A DNA stretch of 64,000 nt. Source: Taeniopygia guttata. Its lineage: Eukaryota > Chordata > Aves > Passeriformes > Estrildidae. A model generated the notes under the pieces. It saw only the letters and a program-made list of their open reading frames with translations. It searched no databases and was not told the origin of the DNA. The position numbers were made by a program, and so were the translations under genes. The stretch lies in assembly GCF_048771995.1 (NCBI RefSeq), contig NC_133044.1:640001-704000 (forward strand). Reading direction: 5' to 3'. Below, in pieces: positions 57,301 through 64,000 of the stretch (position 1 is its first letter; the number at the start of each line of letters is the position of its first letter).

Positions 57301-59237
57301 AGCCTGGCACAGTCAAGCACAAGACTCAGGCCATGCCTGACATGTGTTTTGGTACAGGCAACCCAACAGCGCAAAGAACATTGAGTCTGTACCCATGCCC
57401 ACATCTCCATGTGCGGGCAGAGATCCAGCGCTTGGTTGAACTCCCAGAGAAATCACATACTGGACTGTACATCAAAAAGATTTTCTTCTGAACATAAGTG
57501 TTATGCTCATCGGTGAATGTGGCACCCATTTGTTTAAACAGATAAATGCTGAAGAGGATTGTGCGCAGACACTCAACAGCTATCGTTGCTTTAAGAAGAG
57601 CCTCAAGGTCATAAAATGCCTTTACACTTTGTGAAAAAAGGTGTTCTTTTAGAACAGGTCCACAAGCAAAACAGTGATGATAATTTTCTGAAATTATGCT
57701 GATTGACATTGATTGGGCATCGAAAAGACCCTCAAGTAGGGCTGCCAAAAGGCTATACAAATATTGTGTCACAGAGAATAGTATTTTGGATACTATTTGG
57801 AGGTGACAGGAAGAAGAACAGCACTATAAATTTGGGGGGAAAAAAGAACCAACCAAAACAAAACACCCCACAAAACAAACCAACCAACCAACCAAAACCA
57901 CAAAAAAAGTCAGACGAAGAATAAAGGAAGAATGATAGATTTCCAGGAGGCTGTGCCAAAAGCTACCTACCACCTATTGTTTCATGGTTTTCTTCCTAAC
58001 CTTCATTTCTCATGTGATGGATTTTTCAGCATGTAGGTTTATTACAGTTACAGTGTTGTTGATGATCCTTTCTTCCTAAAAAGCCTAATGCTCTATCCAG
58101 CTCCACTGTCTCCAGTACCAGGTAGAGGAGCACTAGCATTTACATCAAACTTAAATCACTGAAGGGGACAGGAGGGGATTGCTTGCTTAGAGCAAAACTA
58201 CCTACACAGAAGGTAAAAGGAAATGTTATTTAAGTTTCTAAAGGTCAAATTAACTAAGGAAAAATACATCTCCTTTCCTTTCCTATGTACTTATGTAGCT
58301 CTTCATACAGATCCAGCTCTTCTTTGAGAGCATCACAGCAGCGCATGTTTTGTGTTTGAAGAATTTCATATAATCTTTCTAAACAGCAGAATATCTCTCC
58401 AGCCCAGTCCATGATGCTGTTTGAGCTACAGCAACAGAGGGAAAAGCAGGATCAGATTAGATCAGTGAAACTGAGCCAGGGATAGAGAGACAGGCCCGGA
58501 ACAGAGGGCAGGAATCATCAGGAGCAAACAGCAAGGACCTGAGGAGGCAAAGGGGAGTTTTCCCAGCACGCCAGGACAGCGGTGTGGGGACACACCTCCT
58601 GCCAGCGAGGCTCGAGTCACCTTTGCTCCGCGCCTCACACTGCGCATCCCGCTCCACAGGGACACGGGAGCCCGGCAAGGCCCCGGGGCGCGGCCGAACA
58701 CTGCCTCACGGAGCTCCCGCGCACCCGCCCGACAGCCCGGGGCACCCGAGGGGCTGTCCCGCACCTGTCCGCACTCCGTCGGCACCGCGCTCCGCTCCGC
58801 GGCTTCCCCGGGCGGCGGGGAGCGCCCGGCCCGCTGACAGCTCCGCGGCGGAGCCGGGGCGCCGCTGTCCCCGCCACCAGCGCTCGGCCCGCGGGAGAAG
58901 GCGCGGCGCGGCCCCGGGGCCGAGGGGACAGGGCGCCAGGCAGCGGCAGGCCACGGCCGAGCGGGGCAGAGGCGGCAGCTGCGGCGCCCGCGGCTGCCAG
59001 CCCGCGCCGTACCTCCAGCGTGCGGATCTCCTGCTGCGTGAGGTCGTTGGACGCGGCACACTTGGTGCGGAGCCCGCGCAGGTTGGAGAGCGAGATGTCG
59101 ATGAGGTCCTGCAGCAGCCCGCACTGCTGCAGCGTGCTCCGCACGGCCGGCAAGCCCCGCGGCCCCGCCGCCTCGCCGCCGCTCCGCTCCTTCCTCTCCA
59201 GCATGCCGGCGGCTCGCAGGGCAGCCGCTCTATCCAT
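12313..59237 (-). CDS. KSR1: Kinase suppressor of Ras 1, RAF-MEK-ERK scaffold pseudokinase (complete coding region)
   Basis: Nineteen constitutive coding exons join in phase: 59237-59013, 32571-32431, 23706-23559, 22628-22208, 22004-22000, 20273-20213, 19580-19497, 18927-18866, 18757-18651, 18372-18204, 16434-16380, 15705-15660, 15558-15179, 15096-15000, 14751-14618, 14215-14084, 13844-13709, 13390-13257 and 12319-12313. They total 2544 nt, 847 aa. In order: the N-terminal CA1 coiled-coil/SAM-like region (about 20-170); Pro-rich CA2 with the 14-3-3 site RSKSHES (Ser296); a C1 zinc domain (about 332-378); a second 14-3-3 site RRTESVP (Ser391); the ERK-docking FNFP (471-474); and a kinase-like domain from about 560. 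The ATP-lysine position is Arg587 (VAIR), the catalytic loop reads HKD (679-681), and DFG (698-700) is kept. The VAIR and HKD features define KSR proteins, which bring MEK to RAF at the membrane after Ras activation. Confidence 0.96.
12320..13256 (-). other. KSR1: KSR1 last intron
   Basis: A 937-bp intron with no recognised exon. An imperfect 23-bp tandem duplication (two copies of TAGCAAATTTCATRGCATC) lies at about 13198-13243, just inside the donor side. Confidence 0.7.
13257..13390 (-). CDS. KSR1: KSR1 exon, end of kinase-like C-lobe
   Basis: It encodes [20 protein letters not shown] through HPGHFWKSA plus GA of Glu (residues 802-846). The CW..N..RPSF pattern is the conserved end of RAF/KSR kinase domains. 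Donor GTGAGT. Confidence 0.95.
13709..13844 (-). CDS. KSR1: KSR1 exon, kinase-like C-lobe
   Basis: It encodes (G)[20 protein letters not shown] through VSLGKEVN (residues 756-801). The TVWYELxxxxWPF segment is the RAF/KSR helix-F region. Acceptor GCATTGCAG, donor GTGAGT. Confidence 0.95.
14084..14215 (-). CDS. KSR1: KSR1 exon, kinase-like activation segment and APE motif
   Basis: It encodes (R)[20 protein letters not shown] through [11 protein letters not shown] (residues 712-756). The LAPEIV block is the APE motif, and DIYAFG is the helix-F aspartate region. The segment includes part of the MEK-facing surface. Confidence 0.95.
14618..14751 (-). CDS. KSR1: KSR1 exon, pseudo-catalytic loop and DFG
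   Basis: It encodes [20 protein letters not shown], then [19 protein letters not shown] and VVQEG (residues 668-712). The catalytic loop reads HKD where active kinases usually have HRD, a KSR trait. DFG is intact. Confidence 0.96.
15000..15096 (-). CDS. KSR1: KSR1 exon, kinase hinge region
   Basis: A 97-nt exon encoding (S)[18 protein letters not shown], then [14 protein letters not shown] (residues 635-667), the hinge and helices D and E of the kinase-like fold. Confidence 0.95.
15179..15558 (-). CDS. KSR1: KSR1 exon, acidic linker and kinase-like N-lobe
   Basis: A 380-nt exon, residues 509-635. An acidic stretch ([13 protein letters not shown]) is followed by [20 protein letters not shown], the glycine loop [12 protein letters not shown], and VAIRLLE with Arg587 in place of the usual catalytic Lys. 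[17 protein letters not shown] follows, the RAF/KSR helix-C to beta-4 region. Confidence 0.96.
15660..15705 (-). CDS. KSR1: KSR1 small exon, linker before acidic region
   Basis: A 46-nt exon after TTCTGTTGCAG, encoding (N)[15 protein letters not shown] (residues 493-508). It is assigned by position and phase, because the corresponding mammalian linker is poorly conserved. Donor GTGGGT. Confidence 0.82.
15706..16379 (-). other. KSR1: KSR1 intron
   Basis: A 674-bp intron. Nothing recognisable was seen. Confidence 0.6.
16380..16434 (-). CDS. KSR1: KSR1 small exon, CA4 linker
   Basis: A 55-nt exon encoding (E)[17 protein letters not shown] plus AA (residues 475-493), equivalent to the mammalian DIS...ADxTR segment. 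Acceptor TTTCCCAG, donor GTAAGT. It joins directly to the FNFP exon, or to the cassette exon at 16975-17016. Confidence 0.85.
16975..17016 (-). CDS. KSR1: KSR1 alternative 42-nt cassette exon (B-KSR1-type)
   Basis: This exon encodes [14 protein letters not shown] and preserves phase (begins with CT after a G, ends with G before GTGAGT). It closely matches the 14-residue insert of the mammalian brain-enriched B-KSR1 splice form. Inclusion would give 861 aa and a second FxFP-type sequence (FIFP). Its acceptor (ATTAAAAAG) has a poor pyrimidine tract, as expected for a regulated exon. Confidence 0.88.
18204..18372 (-). CDS. KSR1: KSR1 exon, Ser/Thr-Pro-rich CA4 with ERK docking site
   Basis: A 169-nt exon (residues 419-475) encoding [19 protein letters not shown], a Ser/Pro-rich run, and [10 protein letters not shown]. 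The FNFP at 471-474 fits the FxFP ERK-docking motif of KSR CA4. Confidence 0.95.
18651..18757 (-). CDS. KSR1: KSR1 exon with second 14-3-3 site
   Basis: A 107-nt exon after CTGTTTTTCAG, encoding (I)[19 protein letters not shown] through LPKALTKK (residues 383-418). RRTESVP carries Ser391, equivalent to the C-TAK1/14-3-3 site near residue 392 of mouse KSR1. Confidence 0.94.
18866..18927 (-). CDS. KSR1: KSR1 exon, second half of C1 domain
   Basis: A 62-nt exon encoding (R)[20 protein letters not shown] (residues 362-383). It supplies the last zinc ligands (Cys, His, Cys, Cys) of the atypical C1 domain that directs KSR1 to membranes. Confidence 0.94.
19497..19580 (-). CDS. KSR1: KSR1 exon, first half of C1 domain
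   Basis: An 84-nt exon encoding (R)[17 protein letters not shown], then [10 protein letters not shown] plus AG (residues 334-362). The true donor is CTGCAG|GTGAGC. An internal GTAAGT (in the KCKYC codons) could be mistaken for a donor, but using it would drop a zinc ligand. Confidence 0.93.
19748..20217. repeat. 38-bp minisatellite, 12 copies plus the exon junction it derives from
   Basis: The CACCTG core occurs at 19753 and then every 38 bp to 20095, then at 20134 (one extra G), 20172 and 20210. The last is the authentic KSR1 donor. On the minus strand each unit reads CTGGCTGTAGCTCACAG then GTGAGCAGCCAGGG, nearly identical to the real exon end. Four units carry an AATTC variant. The array fills about 73% of the 632-bp intron 19581-20212. 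Confidence 0.97.
20213..20273 (-). CDS. KSR1: KSR1 exon between CA2 and C1
   Basis: A 61-nt exon encoding (E)[19 protein letters not shown] plus AG (residues 314-334). The acceptor is TCTCCACCAG. It begins in a phase that fits only if the 5-nt microexon at 22000-22004 precedes it. Its donor CACAG|GTGAGC is the seed of the adjacent minisatellite. Confidence 0.92.
20274..21999 (-). other. KSR1: KSR1 intron downstream of the microexon
   Basis: A 1726-bp intron. No further exon or repeat was recognised. Confidence 0.6.
22000..22004 (-). CDS. KSR1: KSR1 5-nt microexon
   Basis: The minus strand reads CTTTTTAG|GTTCG|GTAAGA. The five bases complete Lys312, encode Phe313 and begin Glu314, giving K-F-E-L as in the mammalian KFEL/RFDL. 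Without them the flanking exons are out of frame: the donor of 22208 leaves phase 2, and the acceptor before 20273 needs phase 1. Splice signals on both sides are strong. There is no transcript support here, so this is inference from phase and protein continuity. Confidence 0.85.
22208..22628 (-). CDS. KSR1: KSR1 exon, CA2 proline-rich region and first 14-3-3 site
   Basis: A 421-nt exon (residues 172-312). A poorly conserved Ser/Pro/Ala-rich part is followed by [38 protein letters not shown], then [19 protein letters not shown]. The last block holds Ser296, equivalent to the C-TAK1/14-3-3 site of mouse KSR1. The exon is GC-rich (CpG-rich) and gives long spurious antisense ORFs. Confidence 0.94.
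22629..23558 (-). other. KSR1: KSR1 intron
   Basis: A 930-bp AT-richer intron without recognised elements. Confidence 0.6.
23559..23706 (-). CDS. KSR1: KSR1 exon, CA1 region
   Basis: A 148-nt exon after TTTTCCTGCAG, encoding [19 protein letters not shown] through [10 protein letters not shown] plus G (residues 123-172). [16 protein letters not shown] is the conserved end of the KSR N-terminal coiled-coil/SAM-like domain that contacts BRAF. Confidence 0.94.
25842..25862. repeat. ATTAAC short tandem repeat
   Basis: Three to four copies of a 6-bp unit (attaac). It is a simple repeat with no function assigned. Confidence 0.8.
29872..29972 (-). other. CpG-rich exon-like islet of unknown identity
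   Basis: About thirteen CpG dinucleotides lie within about 75 bp of an otherwise CpG-poor intron. On the minus strand an open frame reads [16 protein letters not shown], then [12 protein letters not shown], with G/C at nearly every third position, and ends at CTGCAG|GTAGGT, a good donor. The upstream acceptor side lacks a clear pyrimidine tract. I do not recognise the peptide. It could be an alternative exon, a retained fragment of another gene, or a methylation-free regulatory islet. Confidence 0.35.
32214..32253. repeat. TG/AG compound microsatellite
   Basis: (TG)n interrupted by CA, then (AG)n, about 40 bp in all, near the 3' end of KSR1 intron 2. Confidence 0.95.
32431..32571 (-). CDS. 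KSR1: KSR1 exon 2, CA1 region
   Basis: A 47-codon, phase 0-0 exon encoding [19 protein letters not shown], then [19 protein letters not shown] and VNVRKEVVQ (residues 76-122). [12 protein letters not shown] is a KSR hallmark. Very GC-rich against AT-richer flanks. Acceptor ATCCCCAG, donor GTAGGG. Confidence 0.96.
32882..32920 (+). mobile_element. Possible CR1 LINE 3'-end remnant
   Basis: The stretch includes GTTGGACTAGATGAT followed by a degenerate CTTCTATC. It resembles the GGTTGGACTAGATGATCT block near the 3' end of avian CR1 elements. It is very short and diverged. Confidence 0.45.
33732..33762. repeat. GCAGG simple repeat
   Basis: About five imperfect copies of a 5-bp GCAGG unit in a GC-rich, low-complexity stretch of intron 1. 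Confidence 0.75.
57838..57910. repeat. A-rich low-complexity tract
   Basis: A run of AAAAC, CAAAA and CCAA units. Low complexity, no function inferred. Confidence 0.75.
59013..59237 (-). CDS. KSR1: KSR1 exon 1 (coding part) with start codon
   Basis: The ATG at 59237-59235 has G at -3 and G at +4, a strong context. It opens [17 protein letters not shown], matching the mammalian MDRAALRAAAMGEKKE start. The exon continues with [40 protein letters not shown] and the donor GTACGG (75 codons). An in-frame Met at residue 12 is a less likely start. Confidence 0.94.
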
Positions 59238-59247
59238 CCCTCGGCAT
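59230..59247 (-). promoter_or_regulatory. KSR1: Upstream ORF overlapping the KSR1 start codon
   Basis: An ATG 10 bases upstream in another frame reads M-P-R-D-G-stop. Its TAG ends inside the second and third KSR1 codons. The uATG has a weak context (C at -3), so leaky scanning to the main ATG is expected. It matters only if transcription starts upstream of 59247. Confidence 0.6.
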
Positions 59248-59254
59248 CAGGGAG

Positions 59255-59332
59255 GCCGGGAGGCGAGGCGGCGGCGGGGGAGCGGCGGAGGGAGGGAGGA
59301 AAGGAGGGAGGGAGGGAGGCGGGCGGGAGGCG
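59255..59332 (+). repeat. G-rich purine tract (GGGA repeats) over the KSR1 5'UTR
   Basis: The plus strand carries GAGGGAGGGAGG-type runs with more than eight G-triplets, interspersed with GGCGG. It is able in principle to form G-quadruplexes on the KSR1 template strand. The KSR1 transcript itself would be C-rich here. Confidence 0.75.
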
Positions 59333-59469
59333 GCCCGGCCCGGCTCGGCCCGCCCCGCTGCTGTCGCCGGGCAATCACCGCGCGATACATGCGCGGCCGC
59401 CGGGCCCCGCAAGCGTGCCCGCTCCGCCCCCGCCGCCGCCCTCAGCGCCCGTCACCGCCCCGGGGCGCT

Positions 59470-59862
59470 CCCCTCAGCGCCCGCCTCACCCCTCAGCGCC
59501 CGCCTCACCCCTCAGCGCCCGCCTCACCCCTCAGCGCCCGCCTCAGCCCTCAGTGCCCGCCTCAGCCCTCAGCGCGTCCCTCACCCCTCAGTGTCCGCCT
59601 CACCCCTCAGCGCCCGCCTCACCCCTCAGTGCCCGCCTCACCCCTCAGTGTCCGCCTCAGCCCTCAGTGCGTCCCTCACCCCTCAGTGCGTCCCTCACCC
59701 CTCAGCGCGTCCCTCACCCCTCAGCGCCCGCCTCACCCCTCAGCGCCCGCCTCACCCCTCAGCGCCCGCCTCACCCCTCAGTGCCGGCCTCACCCCTCAG
59801 CGCCCGCCTCACCCCTCAGCGGCCGCCTCAGCCCTCAGTGCCCGCCTCACCCCTCATTTTCC
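59470..59862. repeat. 19-bp minisatellite upstream of the KSR1 promoter
   Basis: About 20 copies of CGCCCGCCTCACCCCTCAG and variants (GTGCCC, GTGTCC, GCGTCC, and CAGCCCTCAG in place of CACCCCTCAG). It is strongly C-rich on plus and G-rich on minus. Long ORFs through it in two plus-strand frames arise from the repeat and are not taken as genes. Confidence 0.96.
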
Positions 59863-59865
59863 GCT

Positions 59866-62753
59866 TCGCTGTCTCCCTGTCCCGTCTCCGTGCCCGCCTC
59901 AGCCCCTCAGGTATGTCAGGGCTCGCAGCTCTCTCTGAGGGGCCCGCGGTCGGCTCCCTCCGAGCCCCTGGAGGAAGCAGGGCTTAGGGGAGGTGTGAGC
60001 GGGCGTTAGGATAAACATATTTTAGTGAATATATGCTTTGAGTACGATAGGTGTGTGCGTTCATCCCTATCGTGAGTAGGAGGGAACTTCATGATTGCCT
60101 TGTGGAATCGCTGTGGTTTCAGTTTCCACAATGGAAATGTGAGAAAAATGTCCAGGTAACTCAGGTAACTGCATTACATTTGGTTTCATAGGCAGCCTGT
60201 CTGATGGACTTGGACAGAGCTGAGCTGTCAGTGCAGGAACCACTCATCTCCCAATTATTAGAATTGGGACTGTTCATCTGACATGAGGGATCCAGAGAGG
60301 CAGTTAGGTTGTACTTTACTGACAGAAGAAGACAGCCTCCTTAATTTGCACTAAATTGATACCAGGTTTTAAAAGCTTAAATGACATCTGAGCCACATGT
60401 GGCAATACAGAAGGGAGATTCTTGGGGAAAAAAAAAAAAAAAAGAAACTATGAATTTAGGACATGAGGCAGTGGAGCAGGGCAAAGCAGCTGAGCTGTTT
60501 TTTTTCATAGTTAGATAAATACTGGTATCCACATTAGTTTGTATGGATTTGCATCAAGTAGTGTGGCATATGCTGTTTAGTAATTTTCTTAAGAATGTGG
60601 GTCAGGTTAAGTATTTGATTTCATTGTCATTATTCACATGCTGTAAATTTCATACGCAATAAGGGCTTTGCTGGATTAGGGTTTAATTAGTTTGCCATCT
60701 GATCAGTCCTGTGGTTTTTGGAAAGTAACTTTGCTTATTACCTCCCTATTTCTGACCTTGTGAAAAAGCCTTTGTCTACCCTGTCTGCGCTCAGGAGCAC
60801 TGGAAGTTTAGCACTGGAAATTTTAGTTCCTAGGACTCTGAGGGGTTGAAATCGTCAAGTACAGGTGACTGTGGAACTAGGGAATGTTAATAACAGGACA
60901 TTGTTCTTGTAGACATTCTCCGTGTACCCACCTGAGAATATCCATTCGCTTATAGACAAGAGGCCAAGTGCATTGCATAAGAAAGCAAGCTAGGAAACCT
61001 GTGGGCCTGCATCACAGGATACTTGGCATTCCCTGCAGTGTTTGTGCGCTGGGAGTGCCGCCCTCGTTACCCGGCTGCCATCCGTGGGCAGCATTCCAGC
61101 CCCAGCACACAGGGCTGCCCTTGGGCCTGCGGGAAAAATGTGCTGACTAAACACTGCCTGGGCATCCATCCCTGCTCATCATCCTGCTGCTGCCTCCAAG
61201 GCTGTGGGGCTGGCGCCTTCCCAGAGCTCAGGCTGCTCTTCCACCACATGCTTTGTCTGCAGTCCTGGAAGTTTAAGTTGTCTGAAACCACAGCTTTCTG
61301 TCTATAAGGAGATGGGGTAAAAACACTGCTTGTCAGAGAGTTTGAAAAGAGAAATACCATGGCTGGGCCATGCTAGAAGGACCGTGTGAGCACACTGAAT
61401 GACCTCTTTTCCCAGAGGTGTCAGGAGTTGTACTTTACACATTGATTGATGCACCTCTTAGGATTTTTCTTTCAATGTACAGTTAATGTAGGGTGGACAT
61501 AAGAACTGCATGCTCTAGAGTAAAACAATTGGGTTTTTTTGATTGAGTGAACCGTACCCACATTGTCAACTTCATTGTACAGTGGCCTTTTTTGCCACTG
61601 TGTCAAAAACCAATAGTTCTGAAAACAATAAAATGTGGAATGCCTGAACTAGATCAGAGAAAACTGCAAAGTCCTTGGTTAAGCCACTGGCCTAAGGATG
61701 GAGAGGATTTCTCTTCCCCACTGCCCCCATCTCTCTTGCCTACACAGATCAGGTTCTAGCTACATGAATAAAGCCCAAACCTTGCTAAACACCCCTGGAA
61801 GTCCTGGACCACAGCAATGGTCTCGGACTCAGTAAAATAAGCTCACTGGGGAAAAATACCTTTTTTTTTGTTCCTGGAGAAAGAAAAGCACTGATGCATT
61901 TCACACGCTGCCTGTATGAAAAGCCTCTATTACCTTTTTAGCTAGCTTGCCCCAATTTCATTCAGCTATCACAACACTGAATTTAGATGATGAAACTGAA
62001 TTGCTCTATTTGATGTGTTTAACACATAATAGAGACCTGTTTTAAGAAAATGTAGTGTTGGGATTTGAAGAGCTGAAATGTTAGGTATTTCAGATGAAAG
62101 AGGCCTTTATCGCCGATGATTTTCCCCTCAAAGGCTTCCTCCTACACAGCCATAGGAGTATTCCTCTCCCGGCACAGCACAGGAATACACAGTAGCTCTG
62201 GCATGCTCCTCTGCTGGGAAGCTGAGAAACTTAAGTCCTATTTTTAGACATGCTGCTGGATATTCTTGTTAGGATATACAGAGAAAGTGAGGATGGTGAG
62301 ATGGTGTTCCCGGAACAAATCCTCACCATTCCCTAGTTTAGATATCTCCATTGCTTGCAACTGAGCCAAACCAGTTCACACAAGTATAAGACATGACCTT
62401 CACCTTTAAAAAAATTTTAGTCTAAGTCCACTTCTTCCATGGATTTTTTCCTGCTTAGCTGTCTGTGTCAAATGGCATTTGACTAAATGCAAGGGATGGA
62501 CCAGCAAATCCACAGATTTGGCAGTGGTGGATCCCAGTGAGTTAGGGATAGATAAAGGAAACTGAACTGTGTGCTGACAATAATGGAGGAAAATATGTGA
62601 AAATTAAACACTGCTCCTTTTCTTCAAAATAATTTTTGTGGGTGGGGAAAACATTTGAGTTTGGGCAATCTTGAGGGAATTTCTGCCCCACAAGTGGAAG
62701 GCACAAGAAACTGCTATGTAGCTTCACTCAGTGTTTTCTGTGTACAGGTATCG
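59866..62753. other. Intergenic region upstream of KSR1
   Basis: AT-richer DNA with a poly(A) run at 60428-60443. Short ORFs only. No conserved coding sequence or RNA gene was recognised. Confidence 0.5.
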
Positions 62754-62845
62754 TGGTTTAACCCCAGCTGGCGGCTAAGCACCACCAACCCCCTGCTCAC
62801 TTCCCCTTCAACAGAGAGAAACTTTGGGATGGGACTGAGAGGAGG
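62754..62845 (+). mobile_element. Truncated dispersed repeat, LTR-type, avian
   Basis: The stretch ATCGTGGTTTAACCCCAGC, followed by GGCGGCTAAGCACCACC, CTGCTCACTTCCCC and GGGATGGGACTGAGAGGAG, resembles a dispersed sequence common in songbird genomes and attributed to endogenous-retroviral LTRs. Only about 90 bp remain and no retroviral coding sequence is present. Family assignment is from memory. Confidence 0.55.
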
Positions 62846-64000
62846 AGGACTGGACTGATGTGTTCACCTTACCTTCTGGAGTCACGTGAGTAAACAAGCA
62901 TTGCAGCTGTTACAGCAACCAGAAACTTTCTAGCTTTAAGAACATAAGAATTTTAGTTGTCTATAAAACAGATAAACCCCCCAACATTTATTTTTAGAGC
63001 AATCTCATGGGTTTTGCAGTCTTTCTTTAGCATTAGCTGTGTTGCAATAGTGCTGCCTTTTTGTCTGTTATTTATCACCAGTAAAATAAACTGTTTGGGG
63101 CAGGAAGAGTCTTTTACTCTCTTCTCGCATGGCAATGCCTGAATCTCGGTGAGAAGCCTCTGAGTGCTGCTGTAATATAAATACTCAATAATTATAGGCC
63201 CAGAGGCTTTAGCCCCCACCCCACTTGGAGCCCTGCCAGCCCGTGGGGTTTGTTCTAGCAGCAGACGTGCCAACAGTGAAAAGTGACAAATTTTGTTGGC
63301 GAAAGATATTCATAGGTTTAACAAGGATAAGAAACACCCACCTTTAGAAACAGAGGCTTATGTCTCTCCAAGGATAAACACACCCTAGATTGACTCATGC
63401 TGGCATAATCCCCTTGTGCAATTTGTATATTGGCATTAGATATGTGTGTGAGGCAAAAAGACAAATATTTGGTTAACGAAACAACACAGGGATAATAAAA
63501 AATAATTAGGCAGCTTTACTGCTCAAAACAATGCAGCAGGTGAGCTGCTGCTCTTCCCCTCAGACAGACATATCCCTGCAAGCAGAGCTTCCTGATTTTA
63601 TTTGCAGCAAAATAACCTGTTTATTTTGTTAAATGCTCTCAGAGTAAAAATAATTAATAAATAATTAAATGAGTCAAGTCCAGTAGCACACAGTCTGGTG
63701 AGGGAGGGGGTATATACTGTGGTGGAAAAAGCAGGCTCATATTCCACAAGAGAGCTTTGTCAAGTGTATTGCATAAGGAGATTACAGGCCTGAGTCTGAA
63801 ACAGGCTGAAGGTTTTAGTTGTGTTTGTCATTAGCAGGCTGTGAACTGCAGCACAACAGCCCCTCTTTCATCTGGGTGAGAAAAGGCTCCAGGTCCATCA
63901 TTATGATTCTGGAGCTGGGACTCCACACGGCTATTAGCTTCATTCCCCAGTGCCCTTTCTTGGTGTTTAAATAAAGGAGAGGAGCTGGGCGGGTTAATCA
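62846..64000. other. Intergenic region at the window end
   Basis: Contains AT-rich stretches (for example around 63640-63670). No gene, RNA gene or clear repeat was recognised. Confidence 0.5.

Larger units (their letters stand above)
32572..59012 (-). other. KSR1: KSR1 intron 1 (26.4 kb)
   Basis: No gene was recognised on either strand. All ORFs are short and without known motifs. Visible minor structure: a CR1-like remnant at 32882-32920, GCAGG repeats at about 33732-33762, an ACAACA tract at about 52342-52358, an AATAAT-rich tract at 53900-53920, an A-rich CAAAA/CCAA tract at 57838-57910, and the CpG island edge from about 58640. Enhancers are likely in such an intron but cannot be called from sequence alone. 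Confidence 0.6.
58640..59465 (-). promoter_or_regulatory. KSR1: KSR1 CpG-island promoter
   Basis: A dense CpG- and GC-rich block surrounds exon 1 and drops sharply toward intron 1. No TATA box was recognised, as is usual for CpG-island promoters. The transcription start should lie upstream of 59237 on the minus strand, probably within 59240-59460. Confidence 0.8.

Noticed and set aside
58582-60009. Two overlapping plus-strand ORFs of about 470 residues through the CpG island and 19-bp repeat
   Set aside because: They are antisense to KSR1 exon 1 and their length comes from GC-rich sequence and a 19-bp repeat read in different frames. The translated product is low-complexity Pro/Ser/Arg sequence with no family resemblance.

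Overview
This is a vertebrate chromosomal window, almost certainly avian. It holds two split protein-coding genes in convergent orientation. The organism call rests on the gene pair, the short introns, the CpG-island promoter with very high GC, a CR1-like LINE 3' remnant and a fragment resembling a dispersed songbird LTR-type repeat. A passerine is my best guess, but the species is not determined. All exon boundaries were read from the sequence by joining canonical AG...GT sites in phase and checking that the protein makes sense. No alignment was run.

Region 1 (1-7490, + strand) is the 3' half of NOS2, inducible nitric oxide synthase. Thirteen exons encode 562 residues: the end of the FMN module and the whole FAD/NADPH reductase, ending at a TGA at 6775-6777. 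A roughly 0.7-kb AU-rich 3'UTR has a poly(A) signal at 7468. The oxygenase (heme) and calmodulin-binding exons lie outside the window to the left.

Region 2 (about 7490-12312) separates the two convergent genes. Most of it is probably the 3'UTR of KSR1. No galectin-9 gene is visible here, although mammals have LGALS9 between KSR1 and NOS2.

Region 3 (12313-59237, - strand) is the complete coding part of KSR1, kinase suppressor of Ras 1, the MAPK-cascade scaffold and pseudokinase. Nineteen constitutive coding exons sum to 2544 nt, which is 847 aa plus stop. They include a 5-nt microexon, and there is one additional in-frame 42-nt cassette exon that matches the brain-specific B-KSR1 insert. Introns 1 (26.4 kb) and 2 (8.7 kb) hold no convincing gene. 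One intron is about 73% filled by a 38-bp minisatellite that repeats the gene's own exon end and 5' splice site twelve times.

Region 4 (58640-64000) starts with the CpG-island promoter and exon 1 of KSR1. A 19-bp minisatellite follows just upstream of the promoter, then about 4 kb of apparently intergenic DNA with one repeat fragment.

NOS2 and KSR1 are neighbours rather than a functional unit. NOS2 makes NO in activated immune cells. KSR1 scaffolds RAF, MEK and ERK. The most notable observations are the splice-donor minisatellite, the 5-nt microexon, the conserved neural cassette exon, an overlapping upstream ORF at the KSR1 start, and an unexplained CpG-rich exon-like islet in intron 2.
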